Assembly: GCA_017405465.1 (NCBI GenBank)
Contig: JAFRAJ010000043.1
Coordinates: 1-64,000 of the forward strand
DNA length: 64,000 bases
Direction: 5' to 3'
Source of the DNA: Oscillospiraceae bacterium
GTDB lineage: Bacteria; Bacillota; Clostridia; Oscillospirales; Ruminococcaceae
How positions within the stretch are numbered: the stretch's first letter is position 1; each line of letters opens with the position of its first letter. The position numbers and the translations under genes were made by a program. Of the stretch, positions 44,383-52,577 are shown piece by piece. A model generated the notes under the pieces. That model saw only the letters and a program-made list of their open reading frames with translations, was not told where the DNA came from and made no database searches.

Positions 44383-46920
44383 ATGGAACAATACAATGTA
44401 ACTGGAATGAGCTGTGCCGCATGCAGCAGCAGAGTGGAAAAAGCAGTGAACAGCGTCCCTGGAGTAACTTCCTGTGCTGTCAGTCTTCTTACAAACTCTA
44501 TGGGAGTAGAAGGAACTGCATCCTCTGCGGACATCATTAGAGCTGTGGAACAGGCAGGTTATGGTGCCTCGCTTAAAGGCGCAGGAAAGAAAAAAGATTC
44601 ATATTCTGATGTTGTTTCATCCAATGAGGAGGCGCTAAAGGATACTGAAACACCCATCCTCAAAAAACGTCTGATCACGTCTTTGGGATTTCTCCTTGTG
44701 CTGATGTACTTTTCTATGGGTCATATGATGCTCGGACTTCCTGTGCCTGCACCTCTTAATGGTGATCATGTCGGGATCGGTATCATACAGATGCTGCTTG
44801 CAGGAATAGTTATGGTAATAAACCAGAGATTCTTCATTAGCGGATTCAAAAGTCTGTGGCATCGTGCACCAAATATGGATACTCTTGTAGCCATGGGGTC
44901 TATGGCGTCATTTGTCTGGAGCGTTTATGCATTGATCGCAATGTCTGTGGCGCAGATGAACGGAGATGCAAAGGCTGTAATGGAGTACATGAATGACCTG
45001 TATTTCGAATCAGCTGCGATGATACTGACATTGATCACGGTCGGAAAGATGCTGGAAGCAAGATCAAAGGGCAGGACAACTGATGCGCTCAAGAGCCTTA
45101 TGAAACTTGCACCGAAGACGGCGTTGAAGATCATAGACGGTATAGAGGTCGAAGTGCCGATCGACGAGATAATGACAGGAGATATTTTTGCAGTCAGACC
45201 GGGAGACAGCATTCCTGTAGATGGAGTTGTTACGGAAGGCATCACTTCTGTAGATGAATCTGCTCTGACCGGGGAAAGCATGCCTGTTGATAAAGAGGAA
45301 GGATCAGTAGTTTCTGCCGCAACTATAAACCAGTCAGGTTATATCAGATGCAGAGCTACCAGGGTTGGTGAAGATACTACTCTGGCTCAGATCATTCAGA
45401 TGGTCGGAGATGCAGCGGCAACAAAAGCTCCTATCGCAAAGATCGCAGACAAAGTATCAGGTATATTTGTGCCAGCTGTTATTGGTGTTGCCGTGCTGAC
45501 ATTCTTCATCTGGCTTATCGCGGGCAAAGAATTCTCTTTTGCATTAGCAAGGGGTATTTCAGTATTGGTCATCAGCTGCCCATGTGCACTTGGCCTCGCA
45601 ACACCCGTTGCTATCATGGTGGGGAACGGGCTTGGAGCAAAGAACGGTATCCTGTTCAAGACGGCAGAAGTCCTTGAGGAGACAGGAAAAGTCGAGATAG
45701 TTGCTCTTGATAAAACAGGAACAATAACCAGCGGAGAACCGAAAGTCACGGATATTCTGCCTGCAGAGGGTGTAACCAAAGACAGATTGCTGAAACTTGC
45801 TTATTCTCTGGAGAGAAAGAGTGAACACCCGCTTGCCAGGGCTGTCACTGAGTATGCTGACGGTATGGAATGCGATTACGATGAAGTAGAAGAGTTTACA
45901 GCTCTGCCGGGCAACGGTGTCAGAGCAGTGCTGAAAGGTTCAGAGATAGTCGGCGGAAGCGTGGGATACATGAGCAGCCGGATCAATATACCGGAACTCA
46001 GCATTGCAGATGCTGCCGGACTTTCACAGAAGGGAAAGACTCCCCTGATGTTCTCCTTGAACGGCAAATACGCAGGAATGATTGCTGTAGCAGATACTAT
46101 AAAGCCTGACAGTGTACAGGCGGTTTCTGAACTGCATGGAATGGGTATCAGAACTGTCATGCTTACAGGAGATAATGAGCGGACTGCCAGGGCGATAGCA
46201 GATGAAGTCGGCATAGACGATGTGGTTGCTGGCGTGCTTCCGAATGGAAAAGAAAATGTCATCCGTGAGCTGAAGGACTCCGGTAAGGTAGCTATGGTGG
46301 GCGACGGTATTAACGATGCACCGGCTCTAACAAGAGCAGACGTCGGTATAGCGATCGGAGCAGGAACAGATGTGGCTATAGATGCAGCAGACGTGGTCCT
46401 GATGAAGAATTCCCTCTTGGATATACCAGCGGCTCTCAGACTCAGCAGAGCGACTGTAGTGAATATAAAAGAGAATTTGTTTTGGGCTTTCATATACAAT
46501 GTCATAGGTATACCGTTGGCAGCAGGTCTTTATTATCCTATCTGGGGGATCAAACTTAATCCGATGTTTGGAGCTGCAGCGATGAGTCTTTCAAGTTTCT
46601 GTGTAGTGTCCAATGCACTTCGTCTCAATTTCTTCAAGCTGAGGGATCCCAGCAAAGATAGGGCATTAAAGAAAAAAGAAAAGCCTGCAAGATCAGAAGC
46701 AGAGCAGACGGAAACGATGACTATCCTTGTAGGCGGTATGATGTGTGAGCACTGTGAAATGACGGTAAAGAAAGCTCTTGAAGCTCTGAAAGGGATAACG
46801 GAAGCAACAGCAGATTTCCATTCCGGAAGAGTAATTGTCAAGTGTGACGGAGACATAAGCGAAGAAGAGATCAGGATTGCAATCGAGAATGAAGATTATG
46901 AGTTCATCGGTATAGAATAA
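44383..46920 (+). CDS. copA: Copper-exporting P1B-ATPase with metal-binding domains at both ends
   Basis: 845 residues. An N-terminal HMA domain (GMSCAAC at 8-14) is followed by eight membrane helices, the CPC ion motif (SCPCALG), the phosphorylation site DKTGT, and the GDGINDAP hinge. A second HMA domain with GGMMCEHC is at the C-terminus (about 780-845). It pumps Cu(I) out of the cell using ATP. Most CopA proteins have only N-terminal HMA domains; the C-terminal one may be regulatory or may receive copper. CsoR controls it. Confidence 0.95.
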   Translation: MEQYNVTGMSCAACSSRVEKAVNSVPGVTSCAVSLLTNSMGVEGTASSADIIRAVEQAGYGASLKGAGKKKDSYSDVVSSNEEALKDTETPILKKRLITSLGFLLVLMYFSMGHMMLGLPVPAPLNGDHVGIGIIQMLLAGIVMVINQRFFISGFKSLWHRAPNMDTLVAMGSMASFVWSVYALIAMSVAQMNGDAKAVMEYMNDLYFESAAMILTLITVGKMLEARSKGRTTDALKSLMKLAPKTALKIIDGIEVEVPIDEIMTGDIFAVRPGDSIPVDGVVTEGITSVDESALTGESMPVDKEEGSVVSAATINQSGYIRCRATRVGEDTTLAQIIQMVGDAAATKAPIAKIADKVSGIFVPAVIGVAVLTFFIWLIAGKEFSFALARGISVLVISCPCALGLATPVAIMVGNGLGAKNGILFKTAEVLEETGKVEIVALDKTGTITSGEPKVTDILPAEGVTKDRLLKLAYSLERKSEHPLARAVTEYADGMECDYDEVEEFTALPGNGVRAVLKGSEIVGGSVGYMSSRINIPELSIADAAGLSQKGKTPLMFSLNGKYAGMIAVADTIKPDSVQAVSELHGMGIRTVMLTGDNERTARAIADEVGIDDVVAGVLPNGKENVIRELKDSGKVAMVGDGINDAPALTRADVGIAIGAGTDVAIDAADVVLMKNSLLDIPAALRLSRATVVNIKENLFWAFIYNVIGIPLAAGLYYPIWGIKLNPMFGAAAMSLSSFCVVSNALRLNFFKLRDPSKDRALKKKEKPARSEAEQTETMTILVGGMMCEHCEMTVKKALEALKGITEATADFHSGRVIVKCDGDISEEEIRIAIENEDYEFIGIE

Positions 46921-46939
46921 TCATGTGTAAATAGTAAGA

Positions 46940-46987
46940 ATACCGGCTTCTCAGACGGCATAGAAGTGCCGCTTAAGAAGCCGGTAT
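46940..46987. terminator. Bidirectional terminator between copA and prmA
   Basis: A long stem (ATACCGGCTT at 46940-46949 with its partner at 46977-46987) holds an inner GGCA/TGCC hairpin. It separates convergent genes. Confidence 0.75.
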
Positions 46988-47003
46988 CAATATGATCTAA
47001 TGT

Positions 47004-48071
47004 TTATCTGCGTTTTTGGGCGATAATACTGATCCAGTCATTCATCCTGAGGATATCTATAACCTGCCAGGAAGGATTCGATGCAAAGGCATCTAAGACT
47101 TCATCTTCCCGTGAAGAAGCGAGACCGGAAGTGATGAAGACACCTCCCGGAGATGTGAATCTGTCAGCATATCCTGGAGCAGCAAGAGCCACGATAACAG
47201 GTGAAAGGATATTAGCAGTTACCACCGGGAAAGGTGCTGCAGTGAAACCAGATAGGGGATCAAGCAGGTTTGTTATATACAGACTGAATTGAGAAGAGTC
47301 AAATCCATTGATGCTGATATTGTTCTCGACACATGGGATACAGCCGCTGTCGATCTCTGTTGCAGTTACATGCGAAGCTCCTTTTTTCAGAGCACACAGG
47401 CCGAGTATTCCGCTTCCGGTACCGATATCGAGAACTCTGTCTCCAGGATGCATGTACTTTTCAAGGCCAAGTACAGCAAGTTTAGTGGTTTCATGACTTC
47501 CGGTGCCAAATGCTGATCCGGGATTTATATTAATTAGGTTGACGGTGCCTTCTGTGACTTCATCAGAGTATTCCTGCGGAAGATCCATCCATTCAGGAAG
47601 AATCAGGATACTGCCAACTTTAACAGGTTCATAGAATTGCTTCCAGTTGTCGATCCAGTCTGAATCGCTGGTGACTGATAGTTCGAGAGTTCCTGGACCT
47701 ATATAGCTGTGTTTTTCCAGTTCCTTCAGTTTTGAACCAAGAAGATCCAGAATCTGTCTTATCTCTTCCTCTGTATAGATCCTGTCGTGGATAGTGTAAG
47801 AGTCATCTACAACGCCTCCCGGCAATTCATCTGTGCTGTCATCGGTATCATGAATCCTCAGATAGAACATCACGCGTGAACTGCCGTCATCAGGCATCAT
47901 GTCTGGCGCAGTTTCCGGAAGGAGATCATTGAACATGGCTTTCATCTCTTTCTCGGAAGGAGGGACGTTATTCTCGATCTGAATCCCTGTAATACCGCAT
48001 GAAAGCACGGCTGAGGAGATCAGATCCTCAGCTGATGTAACGGTATTTATAGTGATACAGATCCATTTCAT
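47004..48071 (-). CDS. prmA: Ribosomal protein L11 methyltransferase
   Basis: 355 residues, about 40 longer than the usual PrmA. An N-terminal substrate-recognition domain (1-100) with extra residues near 50-85 precedes the SAM-binding Rossmann core. Motif I is VLDIGTGSGILG near residue 219, and the TANILSPV segment carries motif IV. It trimethylates L11 residues. It overlaps the bioY stop by four bases, so the two are co-translated. A different lysine methyltransferase of the same class is conceivable. Confidence 0.87.
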   Translation of the reverse strand: MKWICITINTVTSAEDLISSAVLSCGITGIQIENNVPPSEKEMKAMFNDLLPETAPDMMPDDGSSRVMFYLRIHDTDDSTDELPGGVVDDSYTIHDRIYTEEEIRQILDLLGSKLKELEKHSYIGPGTLELSVTSDSDWIDNWKQFYEPVKVGSILILPEWMDLPQEYSDEVTEGTVNLININPGSAFGTGSHETTKLAVLGLEKYMHPGDRVLDIGTGSGILGLCALKKGASHVTATEIDSGCIPCVENNISINGFDSSQFSLYITNLLDPLSGFTAAPFPVVTANILSPVIVALAAPGYADRFTSPGGVFITSGLASSREDEVLDAFASNPSWQVIDILRMNDWISIIAQKRR

Positions 48072-48634
48072 GTTGTTTCTTTTGTACTATTCTGAAAGTG
48101 AGAAGATAGTTTAAGAACTCTTTCTGCAATAAACTGTGACAGTACCAGTTTGCAAAGATCCGGGATCAGGTAGGGAACGACGCAGAGCATAAGAGCCTGA
48201 ATGAATGAGTAACTGTTCCCGCGCATTGACATAACATGAACGAACCAAAGAGTTCCGAATGTGTAACATACCGCAAGACCTAGGATCAGTACGGTATTTT
48301 CAGCCAGTCTGCCACGCATATGTGGTTCTGCTGCCATGAAAATGATCCCGCAGAAAAGGAAACCGATAATGTAACCTCCTGTAGGCCCGAGAAGGATCGC
48401 GGCTCCAGAAGAGAAACCTGCAAATACAGGAGCCCCGATCAGACCGAGAAGGATATAGATCAGAATGCTCATAGTACCGTATCTGCCTCTTAATAATCTG
48501 AGAGTCAGAAAAACACCGAAAGTCTGCATGGTGAAAGGTATCTCTACAGGAATGGAAATCCAGGCACATACCGCGATTAGAACTGCCATCAATGCCGTCC
48601 TGATGCTGTTTGCCGTTCTGCTGTTTGTGATCAT
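48068..48634 (-). CDS. bioY: Biotin ECF transporter substrate-binding subunit BioY
   Basis: 188 residues with six membrane helices and the GPTGGYIIGF motif of BioY near residues 80-95. It captures biotin for import; the general ECF ATPase and T-subunits are not in the window. It is the first gene of a minus-strand pair with prmA. I found no BirA-like palindrome in the short upstream gap to the divergent gene at 48729. Confidence 0.92.
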   Translation of the reverse strand: MITNSRTANSIRTALMAVLIAVCAWISIPVEIPFTMQTFGVFLTLRLLRGRYGTMSILIYILLGLIGAPVFAGFSSGAAILLGPTGGYIIGFLFCGIIFMAAEPHMRGRLAENTVLILGLAVCYTFGTLWFVHVMSMRGNSYSFIQALMLCVVPYLIPDLCKLVLSQFIAERVLKLSSHFQNSTKETT

Positions 48635-48728
48635 GATCTTCTCCGTTTATTATTGTTTTGGGTTGCCTGGAAATATATACTACATTGCAAAGAAAATAAC
48701 AAGATTAAAGAATCATGGAGGATGTGCG

Positions 48729-49184
48729 TTGAAAAGAATCCTGGTAAAGTCTGTGTTTGATGCTTTTGACTATGTCATGGAGCACTATTATCCTGCCGGT
48801 ATGGAAGAGTTTGCGGAGAGAACTGATTCTTACGCAGTCATATCCATCCAGGACAGCCATACTGAAGGATTCGGTTTCAGATTCTTTCCCAGCAGCTCAT
48901 GCAGAGATGTACTTACATTGCTTTTTGATGATATAGACAGGCCGGTAGAAGGAGCAGTCATGTTCAGTGAAGATCAGGCTGATCAGATCATTTCTTTTAT
49001 TGAACGCAATATAGATGTGGAAACTCTGCTGGTTCACTGTTATGGGGGACAGTCCAGATCACTTGCGGTTGGAATATTTGCTGCAGAGATGACGGGAATA
49101 GGTGACGAGCAATATTTTACACATGGAAGGAATCCAAACAGTCAGGTCCTGGAGCTTTTGAGAGCAAAATACAGAGGAAAATAA
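48729..49184 (+). CDS. Cysteine-based phosphatase-like protein (CX5R motif)
   Basis: 151 residues starting at a TTG at 48729, chosen because GGAGG lies seven bases before it. Longer in-frame readings run back through the bioY coding region. The motif HCYGGQSR gives Cys104 and Arg110, the CX5R signature of protein-tyrosine/dual-specificity phosphatases. The rest is short for that family, and no signal peptide is present. Substrate unknown: a protein phosphotyrosine or a small phosphate is possible. Terminator follows. Confidence 0.6.
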   Translation: MKRILVKSVFDAFDYVMEHYYPAGMEEFAERTDSYAVISIQDSHTEGFGFRFFPSSSCRDVLTLLFDDIDRPVEGAVMFSEDQADQIISFIERNIDVETLLVHCYGGQSRSLAVGIFAAEMTGIGDEQYFTHGRNPNSQVLELLRAKYRGK

Positions 49185-49189
49185 AAGAG

Positions 49190-49222
49190 ATTGCCTGAGC
49201 ATCGCTGCTCAGGCAATTGTTT
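49190..49222. terminator. Terminator between phosphatase-like gene and esterase operon
   Basis: A 12-bp perfect stem (49190-49201 with 49206-49217) around TCGC, then TGTTTA on the plus strand. It can end the convergent minus-strand operon too. Confidence 0.8.
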
Positions 49223-49228
49223 AGTCGG

Positions 49229-49957
49229 TCAAAGTTTTTCTGTCATATCGTGAAATGCCTTCAAAGCATCGTCATATCCGGTTGTATTCTCACTGTTGAT
49301 GAAGACAGAGCCTCTTGCTTTGCTGGACAGTACGGATTTCAGCTTTAGAAAACTATATCCGGAACTAATGACCATCAGAGGCGGAATGACCTGAGCTTGT
49401 GAAGCCAGCCTGTACAGGTCACTGGAATCAAGAACATCCTCACTGAGGAAATCATCGCCGTAGATCGTCTGCAGCTTTCTTATATATGCGGCTGTTGAAT
49501 GTGCAGCATCCTGAGCAAAAACATCGAGATCTGTTCCGCATGCACCGTACGCTGCTGCAAATACAGGAACTCTGAACGCGAGACGTAAAGCCCCCAGTCC
49601 TCCCATACCAAAGCCAAAAACGAAATTATCTTCTTTTGTGTCAGATACAGGGAAATTGTCGTAGATGAAGCGGGGAAGACTGTCAGAGATATAGTCGAAC
49701 CACCGTAGACCTCTTACCATATTTTCGTAGTCGGAGTGCAGGCCTTCCGGCATGACTACTGCTATATTCCATTCTTCGCTGAGTTTTTCTATACTGCTGA
49801 AGCGGACGTAGTGATCAGATGATCTTCCTTCTTCTCCCAGCAGCCACAGTACTTTCCACTTGTCTGTTTTTTCGGGTACCAGGGAAGGAAGGGCTATCGT
49901 AACTCGTGTTGAATTGTTGAGCAGAGGAATGGAACCTCTGAAATCAATGATTGCCAT
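49229..49957 (-). CDS. Inactive-looking esterase paralogue (pseudoenzyme)
   Basis: 242 residues of the same alpha/beta hydrolase family as its upstream neighbour. The nucleophile elbow reads GFGMGG at 115-120: Gly117, codon GGT, replaces the Ser, a single A-to-G step from AGT. The C-terminal His block GGHNFD of the neighbour is replaced by TTGYDD. Both catalytic residues are therefore lost, yet the frame is intact and well expressed-looking. Its start overlaps the neighbour's stop (TAATG). It may regulate or bind ligand rather than hydrolyse. This is seen directly; the role is inference. Confidence 0.7.
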   Translation of the reverse strand: MAIIDFRGSIPLLNNSTRVTIALPSLVPEKTDKWKVLWLLGEEGRSSDHYVRFSSIEKLSEEWNIAVVMPEGLHSDYENMVRGLRWFDYISDSLPRFIYDNFPVSDTKEDNFVFGFGMGGLGALRLAFRVPVFAAAYGACGTDLDVFAQDAAHSTAAYIRKLQTIYGDDFLSEDVLDSSDLYRLASQAQVIPPLMVISSGYSFLKLKSVLSSKARGSVFINSENTTGYDDALKAFHDMTEKL

Positions 49958-50721
49958 TATCTGTCCGCTCCTTCCGTAATATAATCAAGTACTTCTTCCA
50001 TCATGGGATCCCATGTGTCAAAGTTGTGTCCGCCATGTCCTATTCGTGAATACATCTCGATCCCAAGCTCATCAAAAATCTGCTTCAGACGGGAACATTC
50101 AGGACCTGCATGCTCGTCGTCACCCCAGCACAAGGAGAGCCTGGGCAGAGTTATTCCTTTATTCAGATTCTCCTTTGCGAGACTGACAACATCACCTACA
50201 GAATCTCTGTAAGCTTCTGAGGAACCGAAAGCATCAAACAGTTCATGTCCGCCTCCGTGCCGACCGGATTCCAGAAGTGACATGGTGTAGACCATGTCTA
50301 CCGGGGAACTGAAGCCGCAGGCGCCATAAAACTTCTCCGGATGATTCATCGCGAGTTTGAAAGATCCGTGACCGCCCATCGAGATACCCATTATATAGTT
50401 GTCTTTTCTTTCGGTGGAAAGAAAAGTAAACAGTTTTGGTGCTTTATCCACTACTTCTTCTACAAATGAATAGCCTTTCTCACCATATACCATGTCGGTA
50501 TACACGCCCATATATGAACTTGGCGCGACTATAGCCATGCCGCGCTTTTCGGCATACATACATATGGATGTATACTGGAAAGACTCGTGATATTCAGCGA
50601 AAGCACCATGCAAAAGCCAAAGAACTTTATATGGAGGCGCAGTATTTCTTGGCAGGAAGACTGCGAATTCTCCGTCTCCTTCCAATATGTTGGAATAGAA
50701 TCTGACATTTAAGAACGACAT
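49957..50721 (-). CDS. Esterase-D-type alpha/beta hydrolase
   Basis: 254 residues without the N-terminal Ig module of the three larger paralogues. Oxyanion region LLHGAF near 37-42, nucleophile Ser114 in GISMGG, His in GHGGHNFDTWD near the end. It should hydrolyse small acyl esters such as acetylated or feruloylated oligosaccharides, or S-formylglutathione-like substrates. It is in a minus-strand run with AKR, DUF362 and PAP2 genes and is directly followed by its inactive-looking copy. Confidence 0.85.
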   Translation of the reverse strand: MSFLNVRFYSNILEGDGEFAVFLPRNTAPPYKVLWLLHGAFAEYHESFQYTSICMYAEKRGMAIVAPSSYMGVYTDMVYGEKGYSFVEEVVDKAPKLFTFLSTERKDNYIMGISMGGHGSFKLAMNHPEKFYGACGFSSPVDMVYTMSLLESGRHGGGHELFDAFGSSEAYRDSVGDVVSLAKENLNKGITLPRLSLCWGDDEHAGPECSRLKQIFDELGIEMYSRIGHGGHNFDTWDPMMEEVLDYITEGADR

Positions 50722-50731
50722 TTGTTATCTC

Positions 50732-51406
50732 CTAATCTGAAGAAACTGTGGCAGATTTGCGTGCTGCAGCTCTGTAAGTGAAGAACCATCCAAGAAGACA
50801 GAAGGGAATCGCTCCGATGGTATCAAGGATCGAATGCTGCTTGATCATGAATGTTGAAACACAGACCAGCGTTGTAAGTATCGTGGCAGCAGTCTTTGCA
50901 GAATGTCTTGATAAAAGACTGTCGTTCCACAAGGCTATGAGTGAACCGACTGACCATATGACGTGAAGGGAAGGAAATATATAAGTGCTGTTGTCAGCTG
51001 CAAAAATAAGGTTCAGCAGAATGGAAAGGACATCTTCTCCTTCAACAGCAGAAGGTCTTAGAGGCATACATGTAGGGAAGAATATGAATACGAAGTAGAC
51101 CGGAATCGTAGAGATCATGATGTACTTCATAAATCTTCTGAGTGAATCGTAGTCCCTGATAAAGAACCATATCAGAGTGCCAGCTATCTGTGGAAACCAC
51201 ATGCAGTAAGGGATGACGAACCACTTAACTATAGGAATGATCTCATCCAGCCTGCAGTAGAATGGCTGCCACTCTCCGAGCAGACAGATCCTGTTCGTAG
51301 TGAAATAGATCACACAGTGTATCAAAGAATAGATCAGTATCTGCAGTGTAGACGGGAGGCGTTCGCCTCCCGTCACCATATCTTTTATAATTGGACTTCT
51401 TTTCAT
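50732..51406 (-). CDS. PAP2-family phosphatase, membrane bound
   Basis: 224 residues with about six membrane helices. The PAP2 motifs are recognisable as FPSLHV and KQHSILD, with the catalytic His of each. Related enzymes remove phosphate from phosphatidic acid, undecaprenyl diphosphate or inositol phospholipids. The gene has no obvious ribosome binding site at its ATG, so its start or its translation by coupling is uncertain. A perfect hairpin (51351-51374) lies in codons 11-18. Confidence 0.8.
   Translation of the reverse strand: MKRSPIIKDMVTGGERLPSTLQILIYSLIHCVIYFTTNRICLLGEWQPFYCRLDEIIPIVKWFVIPYCMWFPQIAGTLIWFFIRDYDSLRRFMKYIMISTIPVYFVFIFFPTCMPLRPSAVEGEDVLSILLNLIFAADNSTYIFPSLHVIWSVGSLIALWNDSLLSRHSAKTAATILTTLVCVSTFMIKQHSILDTIGAIPFCLLGWFFTYRAAARKSATVSSD
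51351..51374. other. Perfect hairpin in the 5' coding part of the PAP2 gene
   Basis: A 10-bp perfect inverted repeat (51351-51360 with 51365-51374) with a GTTC loop. It lacks a T-tract. It would hinder early elongation or start access if the gene is translated from 51406. Confidence 0.45.
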
Positions 51407-51418
51407 CTGGATGTTATA

Positions 51419-52564
51419 TTACCGCTTTCTGATTGCCTGAGCCGGACAAAGCTCCTGACAGCAGTAGCATCTGATGCATTTACTGTAATCGTATACAGGA
51501 GGGGAATCTTTTCCGTTATCAAAATGAACTGCTCCTCCGGTAACGGGGCAGTGATCGACACAGACGCCGCAATGGATACATCTCGTTTTATCAATTACCG
51601 GCCGTGAAAGTTTTGTTGCGATCCTGGAAAAGGTTCCAAGCAAAGACTTCGGGTTGCCTTTTCGGGCTACATTGAAATCTGCATTTCCGAATCTGTTGAA
51701 AAGATCTTTTCTGGATAGAACTTCCGCATGCCCTTCCTGATCCAGGGTCACAACCTCTATCTCATCCTCACGGCATGTGCCGATGCCACAGACCTGCCCT
51801 TGCTCATTGGTCGGAACGAGAAGAGGATCAAGACTGATTAGCCAGCAGTATACAGTATCCAGAGCAACAGGGTCGTCAGAGAAAAGCATTACATCCATCT
51901 CGACCGGATCACCGGAAGAAGGACCGTTTCCTTCCATCGCGATTATGCCGTCCATGATATGGAGTCTTGGCCTGACAGCTTTATGAATGTCAGTGAGCAT
52001 CCTTGCAAATACTGTGGCGTTCGGAAAAGAAACATGTCCGGCAGCTTTATTGGCGCCGCAAACAAGACCATACACATTTTTGACTGCTCCGGTTATTCTC
52101 TCCAGAGCATGTGTCTTCATCTTGCAGAGGTTTATGATCGCATCTGCTTCAGTCACTTCTTTGGCAAAGCGGAAGTGCTTTGCAGTAGTACCTTCCGGAA
52201 AGGGAAAGTCGACTGCTTCTGACATATCAGCAACAGCTGCACCGTATATTCCATCCTCCAGACCGAGAACCGCAGCAGCAGAACGGCAGCTGCCCATGGC
52301 AGGGGAATCTCCGAATTTGACTTTGCGGTACCCCGCATCATCAAGTAGACGGAGCATGGCTTTGATGACCGAAGGATGAGTAGTTACGGCCTTTGACTGG
52401 TCGCTGGAATGAAGGAAGTTGGGCTTAACCAGAATATTCTCTTTACGGTTAACGAACCTTTCTATTCCTCCGAGAAGTCCTATACCATTCCTGAGCGTGT
52501 TGTAGACCTTCTCTTCCGAATAATCTGTACATCTTAAGATAACGACTTTGGAAACACCATTCAT
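51419..52564 (-). CDS. DUF362 protein with two [4Fe-4S] ferredoxin motifs
   Basis: 381 residues from the ATG at 52564, where the conserved SKVVILRCTDY begins; a GTG at 52597 in the same frame would overlap the upstream gene. The DUF362 core covers about 1-310. The C-terminus has CIHCGVCVDHC and CIRCYCCQELC, two ferredoxin cluster sites. Its chemistry is unknown, and members often sit next to redox genes. It follows an AKR that also carries clusters, so shared electron transfer is plausible. The start is not fixed by a ribosome site. Confidence 0.8.
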   Translation of the reverse strand: MNGVSKVVILRCTDYSEEKVYNTLRNGIGLLGGIERFVNRKENILVKPNFLHSSDQSKAVTTHPSVIKAMLRLLDDAGYRKVKFGDSPAMGSCRSAAAVLGLEDGIYGAAVADMSEAVDFPFPEGTTAKHFRFAKEVTEADAIINLCKMKTHALERITGAVKNVYGLVCGANKAAGHVSFPNATVFARMLTDIHKAVRPRLHIMDGIIAMEGNGPSSGDPVEMDVMLFSDDPVALDTVYCWLISLDPLLVPTNEQGQVCGIGTCREDEIEVVTLDQEGHAEVLSRKDLFNRFGNADFNVARKGNPKSLLGTFSRIATKLSRPVIDKTRCIHCGVCVDHCPVTGGAVHFDNGKDSPPVYDYSKCIRCYCCQELCPAQAIRKR

Positions 52565-52577
52565 TTGTAAGAAGGAG

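Noticed and set aside
48465-48728. N-terminal extension of the CX5R protein inside bioY antisense
   Set aside because: It overlaps the conserved bioY gene on the other strand, and GGAGG marks the later TTG start.
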